A stretch of DNA of 64,000 nucleotides from a virus (IMGVR_UViG_3300042314_000891:21799-85798); one strand, 5' to 3'; counted from the stretch's first letter, positions 31,728 to 37,931 are shown. A program made the numbers and translations. The notes: a model not told the origin generated them from the letters alone.

Positions 31728-33917
31728 ATGAAAAAGTTACAAATCACTCTAATAGGTATTTTCCTATTATTAGGTTGTGCAAAGGAAGAAGCACTACAAC
31801 CAACAATAATTGATACTCCACCATCTGTATTCACAGAGGATGCAATCAATGTTACACTAAAATCTGCATTTGTTGTAGGTAAAGTACAAGATGTTGCATA
31901 TTCACCTACAATTGAACGTGGGTTTATTTATGCAAGTAATGCAGATGTGAATGGATATGGTAATACCATTAAATTAGATACGAATATTACAATATTCAAA
32001 TCACAACTAACCAAACTAACCCCCAATAAAACTTATTACTATAAAGCATACGCCAAAAACAAATATGGTACTGCTTATGGTGAATTGAAGAATTTTACAA
32101 CGGGAGATTATCTTTTACCAACTTTAACTACCGATAGTTTAGGCAATATAACTCTTACATCGGTAAAACTATATGGTAATATCACAGATGATGGCGAAAC
32201 GCCCATATTAAAGCGTGGATTCTGTATTAGTACTAACCCAACACCAACAACTACCGATAGCACATTCAATACGGGTAATGGGATGGGTTTATTTGATTTA
32301 GTTGTAATCAAACTAAAAGCAGGTACAAAGTACAATGTTCGTGCCTTTGCTACAAATGCTATGGGTACATCCTATGGTAAAGAAATCAGTTTTTCAACAT
32401 TAGATTATAAACTACCTACAATCCAAACAAATTCAGTAACGGATATTGGATTAAATGTAGCAACATTAAGTGGGAATGTAAAAGATTTAGGTAGAGGTGA
32501 GTTAAAGGAACGTGGGATAGTTTTATCCAAATCACAAAACCCAACTATTGATGATATGAAATTCAAATCATCGGTTACGGATTTGGGAGAGTATAAGATT
32601 GTAGTTACTAAATTAGAAGTAAATACTAAATACTACGCAAGAGCATATACGCAGAATGAAGCAGGTATTGTATATGGTGATGAAGTAAATTTCTCAACAT
32701 TAGATTATACATTTGCAAAAATATCTACCAACGATATTGGGAATATCTCATTTAGGAGTGCAAGAATTGGTGGTGAGGTTACAAACGAAGGTAATACACC
32801 CGTAACTGAAAGAGGTGTAGTAATTAGTAGAGAGAAAACACCTACAATTTCAGATAGAAAACTTACAGTAGGAAATGGTTTGGGTGGATATATGGTAGAT
32901 GTAAATGAACTGATACCTAATTCAACATACTATATTAGAGCATATTGTATAAACTCAAAGGGTATAGTTTATGGTAATGAACGAAATTTCAGAACTTTGG
33001 ATGATACACCTCCACCAGCTCCAATAGTATCTATACCTACTATACCATCATCGCCTACAACACCACCACCAACAACATTTGTACCTGGACCTGTTGTAAC
33101 AACACCACCACCAACACTATCGGCATTGCCGGAGTATGTGAGTGTACCTGATAGTAGATTTGAACAGGCACTAATAGATAGAGGATACGATTTTGTATTG
33201 GATGGTAGAATAAGAACTGCACCAATCGCAAATGTAACTACAATTGAGATATTAGATAATATGAATATCAGTAATATCAGAGGTATAGAAGCATTCCCTA
33301 ATCTACAACGATTGCGTATTATTCACAATCAAATTAGTAGTGTAGATTTATCTAAAAATCCTAACTTAACTTGGGTTTCCTTTTGGGATAATAAATTGAC
33401 AAGTATTGATGTGAGTTCATTGTATAAGTTAGAGTATTTTGGAGCAGGTGATAATGATATTGTAACATTTGATGTTTCCAGAAATTACAATCTAAATGAA
33501 TTGGATTTTGGTAATACGGAAGGTAGAGCTGGATATGGAACAACTCGAGGTGTAACATCTATTGATATTTCACACAATCCAAAAATGCGCAGATTATATA
33601 TGCAAAACAATAGATTGACAAGTTTGAATATTAGTAGAAATAAATTGATTGAAGATGTTTGGGCGCATGATAATAAAATTGAATCTTTGGATTGTAGTAA
33701 TAACCCGAATTTATCATTTATAATAATGTGGAATAATAATTTAAGATACTTAAATATAAAAGGAACATATCAGGGTGGAGTGCCAGCACGTTTATATACA
33801 AAAAATAACCCTAATTTAGCAGAAATTAAAGTTACAAATGCAAGTAATATTTTAGCAAGAAGACAATTTTGTGAATATTGTTTCGTAATAGATAGTTGGA
33901 CAAAATATGTAGAATAA
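31728..33917 (+). CDS. Surface lipoprotein with four FN3-like repeats and a leucine-rich repeat domain
   Basis: 729 aa. A signal peptide with lipobox LLLGC (Cys at 17) predicts lipidation. Four consecutive repeats of about 95 residues follow, each with the pattern ERGF/ERGI ... LxxNTxYYxRAYxxNxxGxxYG, a beta-sandwich module common in Bacteroidota surface proteins. A Pro/Thr-rich linker at about 425-465 leads to a C-terminal leucine-rich-repeat domain with units such as NISNLRGIEAFPNLQRLRI-like LxxLxIxxN. It is inserted inside the tRNA array, with its own promoter, and reads like a host-derived moron that could mask receptors or bind surfaces. Confidence 0.8.
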   Translation: MKKLQITLIGIFLLLGCAKEEALQPTIIDTPPSVFTEDAINVTLKSAFVVGKVQDVAYSPTIERGFIYASNADVNGYGNTIKLDTNITIFKSQLTKLTPNKTYYYKAYAKNKYGTAYGELKNFTTGDYLLPTLTTDSLGNITLTSVKLYGNITDDGETPILKRGFCISTNPTPTTTDSTFNTGNGMGLFDLVVIKLKAGTKYNVRAFATNAMGTSYGKEISFSTLDYKLPTIQTNSVTDIGLNVATLSGNVKDLGRGELKERGIVLSKSQNPTIDDMKFKSSVTDLGEYKIVVTKLEVNTKYYARAYTQNEAGIVYGDEVNFSTLDYTFAKISTNDIGNISFRSARIGGEVTNEGNTPVTERGVVISREKTPTISDRKLTVGNGLGGYMVDVNELIPNSTYYIRAYCINSKGIVYGNERNFRTLDDTPPPAPIVSIPTIPSSPTTPPPTTFVPGPVVTTPPPTLSALPEYVSVPDSRFEQALIDRGYDFVLDGRIRTAPIANVTTIEILDNMNISNIRGIEAFPNLQRLRIIHNQISSVDLSKNPNLTWVSFWDNKLTSIDVSSLYKLEYFGAGDNDIVTFDVSRNYNLNELDFGNTEGRAGYGTTRGVTSIDISHNPKMRRLYMQNNRLTSLNISRNKLIEDVWAHDNKIESLDCSNNPNLSFIIMWNNNLRYLNIKGTYQGGVPARLYTKNNPNLAEIKVTNASNILARRQFCEYCFVIDSWTKYVE

Positions 33918-33949
33918 TTTGGATATATGAAAAAAGTTTTGTATATTTG
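33918..33949 (+). promoter_or_regulatory. Promoter of second tRNA array segment
   Basis: TTTG 33918-33921, TATATTTG 33942-33949, 20-nt spacer; nearly the same cassette as at 28891 and 29029. Confidence 0.8.
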
Positions 33950-33956
33950 TAGAGTT

Positions 33957-34039
33957 GCTCGAATGTTGGAATGGTAGACAAGACAGACTTAAAATCTGTT
34001 GTCCGTATGGGCGTGTGGGTTCAAGTCCCTCTTCGAGTA
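33957..34039 (+). tRNA. tRNA-Leu (TAA)
   Basis: 83 nt. Acceptor GCTCGAA/TTCGAGT, anticodon loop CTTAAAA in CAGA/TCTG, long variable arm (TTGTCCGTATGGGCGTG region), T-loop TTCAAGT. CCA not encoded. Confidence 0.9.
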
Positions 34040-34045
34040 CATAAT

Positions 34046-34122
34046 GGGGATTTAGTTCAGTTGGCTAGAACGCTTGATTTGCATTCAAGAGGTCGTGGGT
34101 TCGAATCCCACTTTCTCCACCA
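34046..34122 (+). tRNA. tRNA-Ala (TGC)
   Basis: 77 nt with CCA. Acceptor GGGGATT/TTTCTCC with two mismatches at its base, D-stem GTTC/GAAC, anticodon loop TTTGCAT in CTTGA/TCAAG, T-loop TTCGAAT. Confidence 0.88.
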
Positions 34123-34132
34123 AAAGAAATAT

Positions 34133-34240
34133 GCCGGAGTGGCGGAACAAATGGGAAGTACAACCATTAGACGTGCCTGATTCGAAGTGGTGCAGTAACC
34201 GAAAAGGACTGCGTGTGGGTAGCCAATCCCTCCTCCGGTA
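34133..34240 (+). ncRNA. tRNA-like RNA with D-loop insertion
   Basis: 108 nt. Acceptor GCCGGAG/CTCCGGT is intact, the following TGGCGGAAC ... AGACGTG matches a class II tRNA D-arm but with about 20 extra nt in the D-loop, and GCAGT/ACTGC (34190-34210 region) resembles a long variable arm. The anticodon arm is not regular and the T-loop reads TAGCCAAT instead of TTCGAAT. Either a decayed tRNA-Leu/Ser or a repurposed tRNA-like RNA. Confidence 0.5.
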
Positions 34241-34247
34241 CCTTATT

Positions 34248-34295
34248 TATCGTTGAAAGAAACGATATTAGATTTTATCGTTAGATTAAACGATA
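34248..34295 (+). repeat. Two tandem identical-stem hairpins
   Basis: TATCGTT-N6-AACGATA occurs at 34248-34267 and again at 34276-34295, the second ending 1 nt before a tRNA. The loops differ (GAAAGA, AGATTA), so the stem is conserved. May be an RNA-processing or protein-binding site. Confidence 0.7.
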
Positions 34296-34296
34296 T

Positions 34297-34370
34297 GGAC
34301 TTGTAGCTCACTCGGTTAGAGCAGTTGACTCATAATCAAAAGGTAGTAGGTTCGATTCCTACCTGGTCCA
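34297..34370 (+). tRNA. tRNA with CAT anticodon (elongator Met or Ile)
   Basis: 74 nt. Acceptor GGACTTG/CTGGTCC (one mismatch), D-stem GCTC/GAGC, anticodon loop CTCATAA in TTGA/TCAA, T-arm GTAGG-TTCGATT-CCTAC. CCA not encoded. Confidence 0.85.
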
Positions 34371-34590
34371 CAACGAGTAAGAGATACTCGGTAGTCTTTA
34401 ATCCAAGACTCATTTAACAATGGATAGGGTATTGGACCGGACATCCTTAAACGCCGGTGTCGTGGGAATAAAGGAGAACGACACATCTCCTCCCCGTAGT
34501 GTTGACTTTTTAAGCAGTAAGATGCATTGGGTTTTTGAAAGGAAAAACTATAAATAACTACTCACAAGTAATCTCAATGTGGGGAAATTT
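34371..34590 (+). ncRNA. Structured RNA with H-type pseudoknot, family unknown
   Basis: 220 nt between two tRNAs without an ORF. Helices: GAGTA/TACTC, AGTCTT/AAGACT, GGAT/ATCC, ACCGG/CCGGT, and GTGTCGT (34457-34463) with ACGACAC (34478-34484). The loop of the latter holds AGGAGA (34472-34477), which pairs with TCTCCT at 34486-34491, making a pseudoknot. GTTTTT/AAAAAC and a possible TCCCC/GGGGA long-range pairing lie near the 3' end. Confidence 0.55.
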
Positions 34591-34665
34591 GCAGGTATAG
34601 CACAGTGGTTAGTGCTCTGGTCTTCCAAACCGGAGACGTCAGTTCGAATCTGACTACCTGCTCCA
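34591..34665 (+). tRNA. tRNA-Gly (TCC)
   Basis: 75 nt with CCA. Acceptor GCAGGTA/TACCTGC, discriminator T, anticodon loop CTTCCAA in CTGGT/ACCGG, T-loop TTCGAAT. This is the regular tRNA-Gly of the array, unlike the two at 30144 and 30221. Confidence 0.92.
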
Positions 34666-34780
34666 TAAGGAGCTCCCGCTTTAAGGTGAAGGACACGCGG
34701 GCGAATAACTTTCAGAGTAAGTTGTAAAAGAACTCGAAACCTTAAGTCTAGTGTGGGATGAGACTCCTACCCACACATTT
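34666..34780 (+). ncRNA. Small structured RNA with pseudoknot, family unknown
   Basis: 115 nt between tRNA-Gly and tRNA-Tyr. Stem CCCGC (34675-34679)/GCGGG (34697-34701) encloses TTAAGGT (34681-34687), which pairs with ACCTTAA at 34739-34745: a pseudoknot. Further hairpins AACTT/AAGTT (34707/34719) and GTGTGGG/CCCACAC (34751/34770). Confidence 0.55.
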
Positions 34781-34864
34781 GGGAGTATCGCATAGTGGCA
34801 ATTGCGGGTGACTGTAAATCACTTCTCTACGAGTTCGGAGGTTCGAGTCCTTCTACTCCCACCA
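34781..34864 (+). tRNA. tRNA-Tyr (GTA)
   Basis: 84 nt with CCA. Acceptor GGGAGTA/TACTCCC perfect, anticodon loop CTGTAAA in GTGA/TCAC, long variable arm, T-loop TTCGAGT. Confidence 0.92.
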
Positions 34865-34880
34865 AATAATCCCAATAAAG

Positions 34881-34912
34881 TTTGGAATTATAAAAGAAAA
34901 TACTTATATTTG
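34881..34912 (+). promoter_or_regulatory. Promoter of tRNA-Glu segment
   Basis: TTTG 34881-34884, TATATTTG 34905-34912, 20-nt spacer; tRNA-Glu begins 6 nt later. Confidence 0.75.
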
Positions 34913-34917
34913 TAAAT

Positions 34918-34991
34918 GCTCCGTTCGTCTAATTGGTTAGGACATCCGCCTTTCACGTGGAAGCTTACGGGTTCGATTCCCGTACGGAGTA
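34918..34991 (+). tRNA. tRNA-Glu (TTC)
   Basis: 74 nt. Acceptor GCTCCGT/ACGGAGT, anticodon loop CTTTCAC in TCCGC/GTGGA, T-loop TTCGATT. CCA not encoded. Confidence 0.92.
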
Positions 34992-34993
34992 CA

Positions 34994-35085
34994 AAAGATT
35001 AACGTAAGTCGCCTATGTGGGTGAAACTAATTCCTCATTTGGGGAAGAGAAGATGTGATTTCTTTAATAGGTGTAGTTAATCTTT
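34994..35085 (+). ncRNA. Small structured RNA closed by a 10-bp stem
   Basis: 92 nt that fill the space between tRNA-Glu and tRNA-Thr. AAAGATTAAC (34994-35003) pairs perfectly with GTTAATCTTT (35076-35085). Inside are GCCTAT/ATAGGT (35011/35067) and TTCCTC-ATTT-GGGGAA (35031-35046). No ORF. Family unknown. Confidence 0.6.
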
Positions 35086-35089
35086 AATT

Positions 35090-35162
35090 GCTTCCGTAGC
35101 TCATATGGTAGAGCAGCTGACTTGTAATCAGCAGGTGGTTGGTTCGAGCCCGACCGGAAGCT
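35090..35162 (+). tRNA. tRNA-Thr (TGT)
   Basis: 73 nt. Acceptor GCTTCCG/CGGAAGC, discriminator T, D-stem GCTC/GAGC, anticodon loop CTTGTAA in CTGA/TCAG, T-loop TTCGAGC. Confidence 0.92.
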
Positions 35163-35253
35163 CCGATTGATGTTTCGTTTGATGGTATGTTTTTAAGTTG
35201 CCAAAGTGCCGAAAGGATTACTTGATAAGTAAAAAGGATAAACCATCGTATTT
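35163..35253 (+). ncRNA. Possible structured RNA spacer
   Basis: About 90 nt between tRNA-Thr and the tRNA-like RNA. GATGGT (35181-35186) pairs with ACCATC (35242-35247), and TTACTT/AAGTAA (35218/35227) forms a tight inner hairpin. Weaker case than its neighbours. Confidence 0.4.
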
Positions 35254-35403
35254 GGCTCTATAATTGTTGAGGTAGCACCAAAGACAATGAGTGGGTGAAT
35301 GATGATTAAATGTAGGTGACACTCCTTAATACTAGGATTGGAGAGAAGAGTTGGTGCATTTAGTAAGTAGTTCATAAGATGGGTTCGATTCCCATTAGAG
35401 CTA
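35254..35403 (+). ncRNA. 150-nt tRNA-like RNA (acceptor and T-arm around an insert)
   Basis: Acceptor GGCTCTA (35254-35260)/TAGAGCT (35396-35402), discriminator A, T-arm ATGGG-TTCGATT-CCCAT are all intact, but instead of a normal D and anticodon arm there is a 7-bp helix GCACCAA/TTGGTGC enclosing about 70 nt. The layout resembles the tRNA-like domain of tmRNA. CCA not encoded. An intron-bearing or decayed tRNA is the alternative. Confidence 0.6.
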
Positions 35404-35594
35404 CAAAACAAACGAAGACTATGGTGTAACCCCATGGTATATAAAATCCAAAATGGTCCTGTTGAAGCCGGAATAGTCATACAGGTCAGGAGAGAGTTAC
35501 TATAAGTGGGGAGTAATTAACCCAATACGAAATGTAACCACCAATGAAAATTGGTTATGATGTGTAGAAGGACACAAAAAGTTTGTTTTAATTT
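35404..35594 (+). ncRNA. Structured RNA with pseudoknot, family unknown
   Basis: 190 nt between the tRNA-like RNA and tRNA-Asp. GACTAT (35417-35422) pairs with ATAGTC (35473-35478) while CCTGT (35458-35462), inside it, pairs with ACAGG (35481-35485) beyond it. A perfect ACCAAT-GAAA-ATTGGT hairpin (35540-35555) has a GNRA loop. No credible ORF. Confidence 0.55.
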
Positions 35595-35668
35595 AGTTCG
35601 TTGGTGTAGAGGCCCAACATGCTTCCCTGTCACGGAAGAGACCACGGGTTCGAATCCCGTACGAACTG
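35595..35668 (+). tRNA. tRNA-Asp (GTC)
   Basis: 74 nt. Acceptor AGTTCGT/ACGAACT, discriminator G, anticodon loop CTGTCAC in CTTCC/GGAAG, T-loop TTCGAAT. CCA not encoded. Confidence 0.92.
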
Positions 35669-35673
35669 CGAAT

Positions 35674-35744
35674 TGCTCGATGGTGTAGCGGTAGCACAAC
35701 TGTTTTTGGTGCAGTTAGGGTTGGTTCGAATCCAGCTCGGGTAA
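35674..35744 (+). tRNA. tRNA-Gln (TTG)
   Basis: 71 nt. Acceptor TGCTCGA/TCGGGTA, anticodon loop TTTTGGT in stem ACTGT/GCAGT, T-arm GTTGG-TTCGAAT-CCAGC. Confidence 0.87.
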
Positions 35745-35761
35745 CATTAAATAATATTATT

Positions 35762-36103
35762 ATGAAAGAATTAGGAATGTCTATTATGCTTTTATTCAAC
35801 ACATTGGGTGGTTCAATTGACCCAAAGTTTAGTGATGAAGCACCTTTGGTTGAAACTATAAAAATTGAAATCAGAGAATTACAAAGAAAAATCCAATGGG
35901 TTGATGCAACCGATGAGGATTATGCAAGTAAGTATGTTCGTATAGAAAAATTATCGAAAGATATTATAAAGAAAAAAGAACAACTTAAAAATATGGAGAA
36001 ACGTGCCAAACTTAAACAAAAGTGGGCATTGGAAGATTCATTGGAAATCCGTAAGAAATATCCACCAATTGTTTTGGATACTTTAAAGTCAGAACAAATT
36101 TAG
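35762..36103 (+). CDS. Coiled-coil protein of unknown function
   Basis: 113 aa. A short hydrophobic start (MSIMLLFNTLGG) precedes a long charged heptad-like helix (about residues 30-85, rich in Lys, Glu and Leu) and an IRKKYPPIVLD end. No family recognised. It stands alone between tRNA genes, without an obvious promoter of its own, so is probably transcribed with them. Confidence 0.55.
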   Translation: MKELGMSIMLLFNTLGGSIDPKFSDEAPLVETIKIEIRELQRKIQWVDATDEDYASKYVRIEKLSKDIIKKKEQLKNMEKRAKLKQKWALEDSLEIRKKYPPIVLDTLKSEQI

Positions 36104-36108
36104 TAAAA

Positions 36109-36194
36109 GGAGGGTTGGCAGAGTTGGTCTATTGCACCGGTCTTGAAAACCGGAGTCTGTAACAGGACCGTGAGTTCGAATCTCACACCCTCCT
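36109..36194 (+). tRNA. tRNA-Ser (TGA)
   Basis: 86 nt. Acceptor GGAGGGT/ACCCTCC, anticodon loop CTTGAAA in CCGGT/ACCGG, long variable arm, T-arm GTGAG-TTCGAAT-CTCAC. Confidence 0.92.
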
Positions 36195-36199
36195 CATCT

Positions 36200-36271
36200 G
36201 GCTCCATAGGTAAACGGATATACCGTCGCTCTTCTAAAGCGAATTTCCAAGTTCGATTCTTGGTGGGGCTA
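36200..36271 (+). tRNA. tRNA-Arg (TCT)
   Basis: 72 nt. Acceptor GGCTCCA/TGGGGCT, anticodon loop CTTCTAA in TCGCT/AGCGA, T-arm CCAAG-TTCGATT-CTTGG. Reads AGA/AGG, frequent in this AT-rich genome. Confidence 0.92.
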
Positions 36272-36277
36272 CAATAT

Positions 36278-36366
36278 AGAGGGTTGGGTGAGTGGCTTAA
36301 ACCAGCAGTTTGCTAAACTGTCGTGGGGGTAATTCTCCACCAGCGGTTCGAATCCGCTATCCTCTA
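36278..36366 (+). tRNA. tRNA-Ser (GCT)
   Basis: 89 nt. Acceptor AGAGGGT/ATCCTCT, anticodon loop TTGCTAA in CAGT/ACTG, long variable arm, T-arm AGCGG-TTCGAAT-CCGCT. Confidence 0.9.
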
Positions 36367-36394
36367 CATTTGTTATAAGTTAATATTTATAGGT

Positions 36395-36721
36395 ATGATA
36401 AAGTTAAAACACATATTGAAAGAAGAATTGGTAAAAGATACTGATTTTTTAGATTTTGCAGATAACAGATTGGGTGGAGCTACAAAAATAGCACAAACTG
36501 CTAAAGAAAAAGGTGGAGATGCATTACTAACATACCATCACTTTGCTGTTAAGCTACCTTATTATGAGAAAGCAAAAAATGGTGAACTAGATATTGATAC
36601 CGCTAAAAAAGAGTTTATAGAAACATTGGGTAAAATATCATTAGATATGGACCAAACTACATTTCAAATTGAAGTAGGTAGATTGGAAGTATTGGGTGAA
36701 CTATTCATAAAAAATAAATAA
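36395..36721 (+). CDS. Small conserved-looking phage protein
   Basis: 108 aa from ATG 36395; an upstream in-frame ATG would overlap tRNA-Ser. Starts MIKLKHILKEELV, an N-terminal form shared with the 2H phosphoesterase gene downstream (MKLRKILKEIQ), then RLGGATKIAQTAKEKGGDAL and a helical Lys/Glu-rich C-terminus. The shared N-terminal motif may be a short sorting or assembly signal. Family unknown. Confidence 0.5.
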   Translation: MIKLKHILKEELVKDTDFLDFADNRLGGATKIAQTAKEKGGDALLTYHHFAVKLPYYEKAKNGELDIDTAKKEFIETLGKISLDMDQTTFQIEVGRLEVLGELFIKNK

Positions 36722-36753
36722 TAAAAATATAAGGTTACACAAACCTTAAAAAT

Positions 36754-36914
36754 TGTGATGTGGCGAAATTGGCAGACGCACCCTCCTGTCTCGGGGGCGG
36801 GGATAAATAAATAAAGTAAGAATAATAAAGGGGTTGACCACCTAGCTTCCGGAAGCGCCAAAAATTGTTCTTTACCTAATTACCTTATGGATGGTTCGAA
36901 TCCTCCCATTACAG
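36754..36914 (+). ncRNA. 161-nt tRNA-like RNA with variable-region insertion
   Basis: Acceptor TGTGATG (36754-36760)/CATTACA (36907-36913), discriminator G; D-arm GCG/CGC; anticodon-like arm CCCTC-CTGTCTC-GGGGG (36781-36797, nominal anticodon GTC); T-loop TTCGAAT in a stem with two mismatches. About 90 nt are inserted between anticodon and T arms, including GCTT-CCGG-AAGC. A hairpin AAGGTT/AACCTT (36731-36747) precedes it. Intron-bearing, decayed or repurposed tRNA. Confidence 0.5.
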
Positions 36915-36931
36915 CAATTAAACCAAACAAA

Positions 36932-37462
36932 ATGAAACTGCGTAAGATATTAAAAGAAATACAAAAGACACCATATCAGTATGGGTGTGCAATGTTATAC
37001 ATAGATTTTGATGAATCTATATTGACAAGTACAATTAGTAATGTTGATGTATATGATGATGAGAATGGTCACTATGGTTTAGAAACAGAACCACACGTTA
37101 CATTACTATATGGTTTACATACAAATGTACCAGATGGTGTAGTTTCTCAAATTATCAACCAAGTTCCGTTTGGTGATATTAAACTAACAAACCCATCTAT
37201 TTTCGAAGGTAACCCAGATTACGATGTATTAAAGTTTGATGCAAGTGGTGAGGGATTACAAAGAGCAAATGAGTTATTAAAAAAGCTACCACATTCAAAC
37301 GATTACCCAGAATACAATCCACATATGACTGTGGCTTACTTAAAGAAAGGTAAGTGGCAACAATATACAAATAAGTTTATGCAGATGCAATTTGAAGTTT
37401 CACCATTATATGTCATTTATAGTAAAAGCGATGGTAGTAAACACAAATTTAAAATAAGGTAA
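36932..37462 (+). CDS. 2H phosphoesterase (2'-5' ligase/CPDase-like)
   Basis: 176 aa from ATG 36932. The two H-x-T motifs are HVT at 55-57 (PHVTLLYGLH) and HMT at 131-133 (NPHMTVAYLK), spaced as in 2H phosphoesterases, which open 2',3'- or 2'-5' phosphodiesters. Candidate jobs are RNA-end processing, suggested by the tRNA island directly upstream, or cleavage of cyclic-oligonucleotide immune signals as done by T4 Acb1, which has the same fold. Sequence alone cannot decide. An upstream in-frame ATG (36887) would overlap the tRNA-like RNA. Confidence 0.75.
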   Translation: MKLRKILKEIQKTPYQYGCAMLYIDFDESILTSTISNVDVYDDENGHYGLETEPHVTLLYGLHTNVPDGVVSQIINQVPFGDIKLTNPSIFEGNPDYDVLKFDASGEGLQRANELLKKLPHSNDYPEYNPHMTVAYLKKGKWQQYTNKFMQMQFEVSPLYVIYSKSDGSKHKFKIR

Positions 37463-37466
37463 GGAT

Positions 37467-37931
37467 ATGGAAAAGGTATTCAGAAGATTAATTGACAGAA
37501 AAAAAGTAGAATTAGTAACATATATATCTGAATACCTATCTAATAACGATGGTATTGAAATACTCATTGGATGTGATTCACAAGTATTCAAAACAAAAAC
37601 AATCTATGCAATTGTAATTGCACTTTACACTCCCGGCAAAGGAGCTCACTTACTTTTCACTCGTTGGAACACTAATAGAGAGAACTATTCAGGTAATCGT
37701 TTGATACATGAAGTATGGTCTTCTATTGAGGTAGCAGAGTATTTAAGAGAAGCGGGATTACCAAAGGCAACATATATTGACGTAGATTTAAACCCAGACC
37801 CACAATTCAAATCAAATGAAGTGTTCCGTCAAGCAGTAGGAATGGTAGAAGGAATGGGTTACAAATGTAGACACAAAGGAACAAATGCAGCAGTAACATA
37901 TGCGGCAGATAGTTTAGTAAAAATGTACTAA
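37467..37931 (+). CDS. DUF458 / YkuK-like RNase H-fold protein
   Basis: 154 aa. IEILIGCDSQVFKTKT, then YAIVIALYTPGKG, a Glu in LIHEVWSS, and YIDVDLNPDPQFKSNEV with KGTNAAVTYAADSL at the end are the conserved blocks of the DUF458 family, which has an RNase H-like fold with acidic residues at the active-site positions. Biochemical activity is not established. Starts 4 nt after the 2H gene, suggesting joint RNA metabolism. Confidence 0.75.
   Translation: MEKVFRRLIDRKKVELVTYISEYLSNNDGIEILIGCDSQVFKTKTIYAIVIALYTPGKGAHLLFTRWNTNRENYSGNRLIHEVWSSIEVAEYLREAGLPKATYIDVDLNPDPQFKSNEVFRQAVGMVEGMGYKCRHKGTNAAVTYAADSLVKMY

Noticed and set aside
33971-34256. Two forward ORFs over tRNA-Leu, tRNA-Ala and the tRNA-like RNA
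   Set aside because: They are just the translations of tRNA genes.
34371-35594. CRISPR array
   Set aside because: Regularly spaced structured elements are tRNAs and RNAs of different sequence; no repeated direct repeat with spacers.
35193-35802. Reverse ORFs over the tRNA-Asp/Gln region
   Set aside because: They contain the reverse translation of T-arm sequences (for example GFEP-type strings), a common artefact over tRNA clusters.
36731-36747. Terminator before the tRNA-like gene
   Set aside because: AAGGTT/AACCTT hairpin lacks a T-run, so it is noted only as a hairpin.
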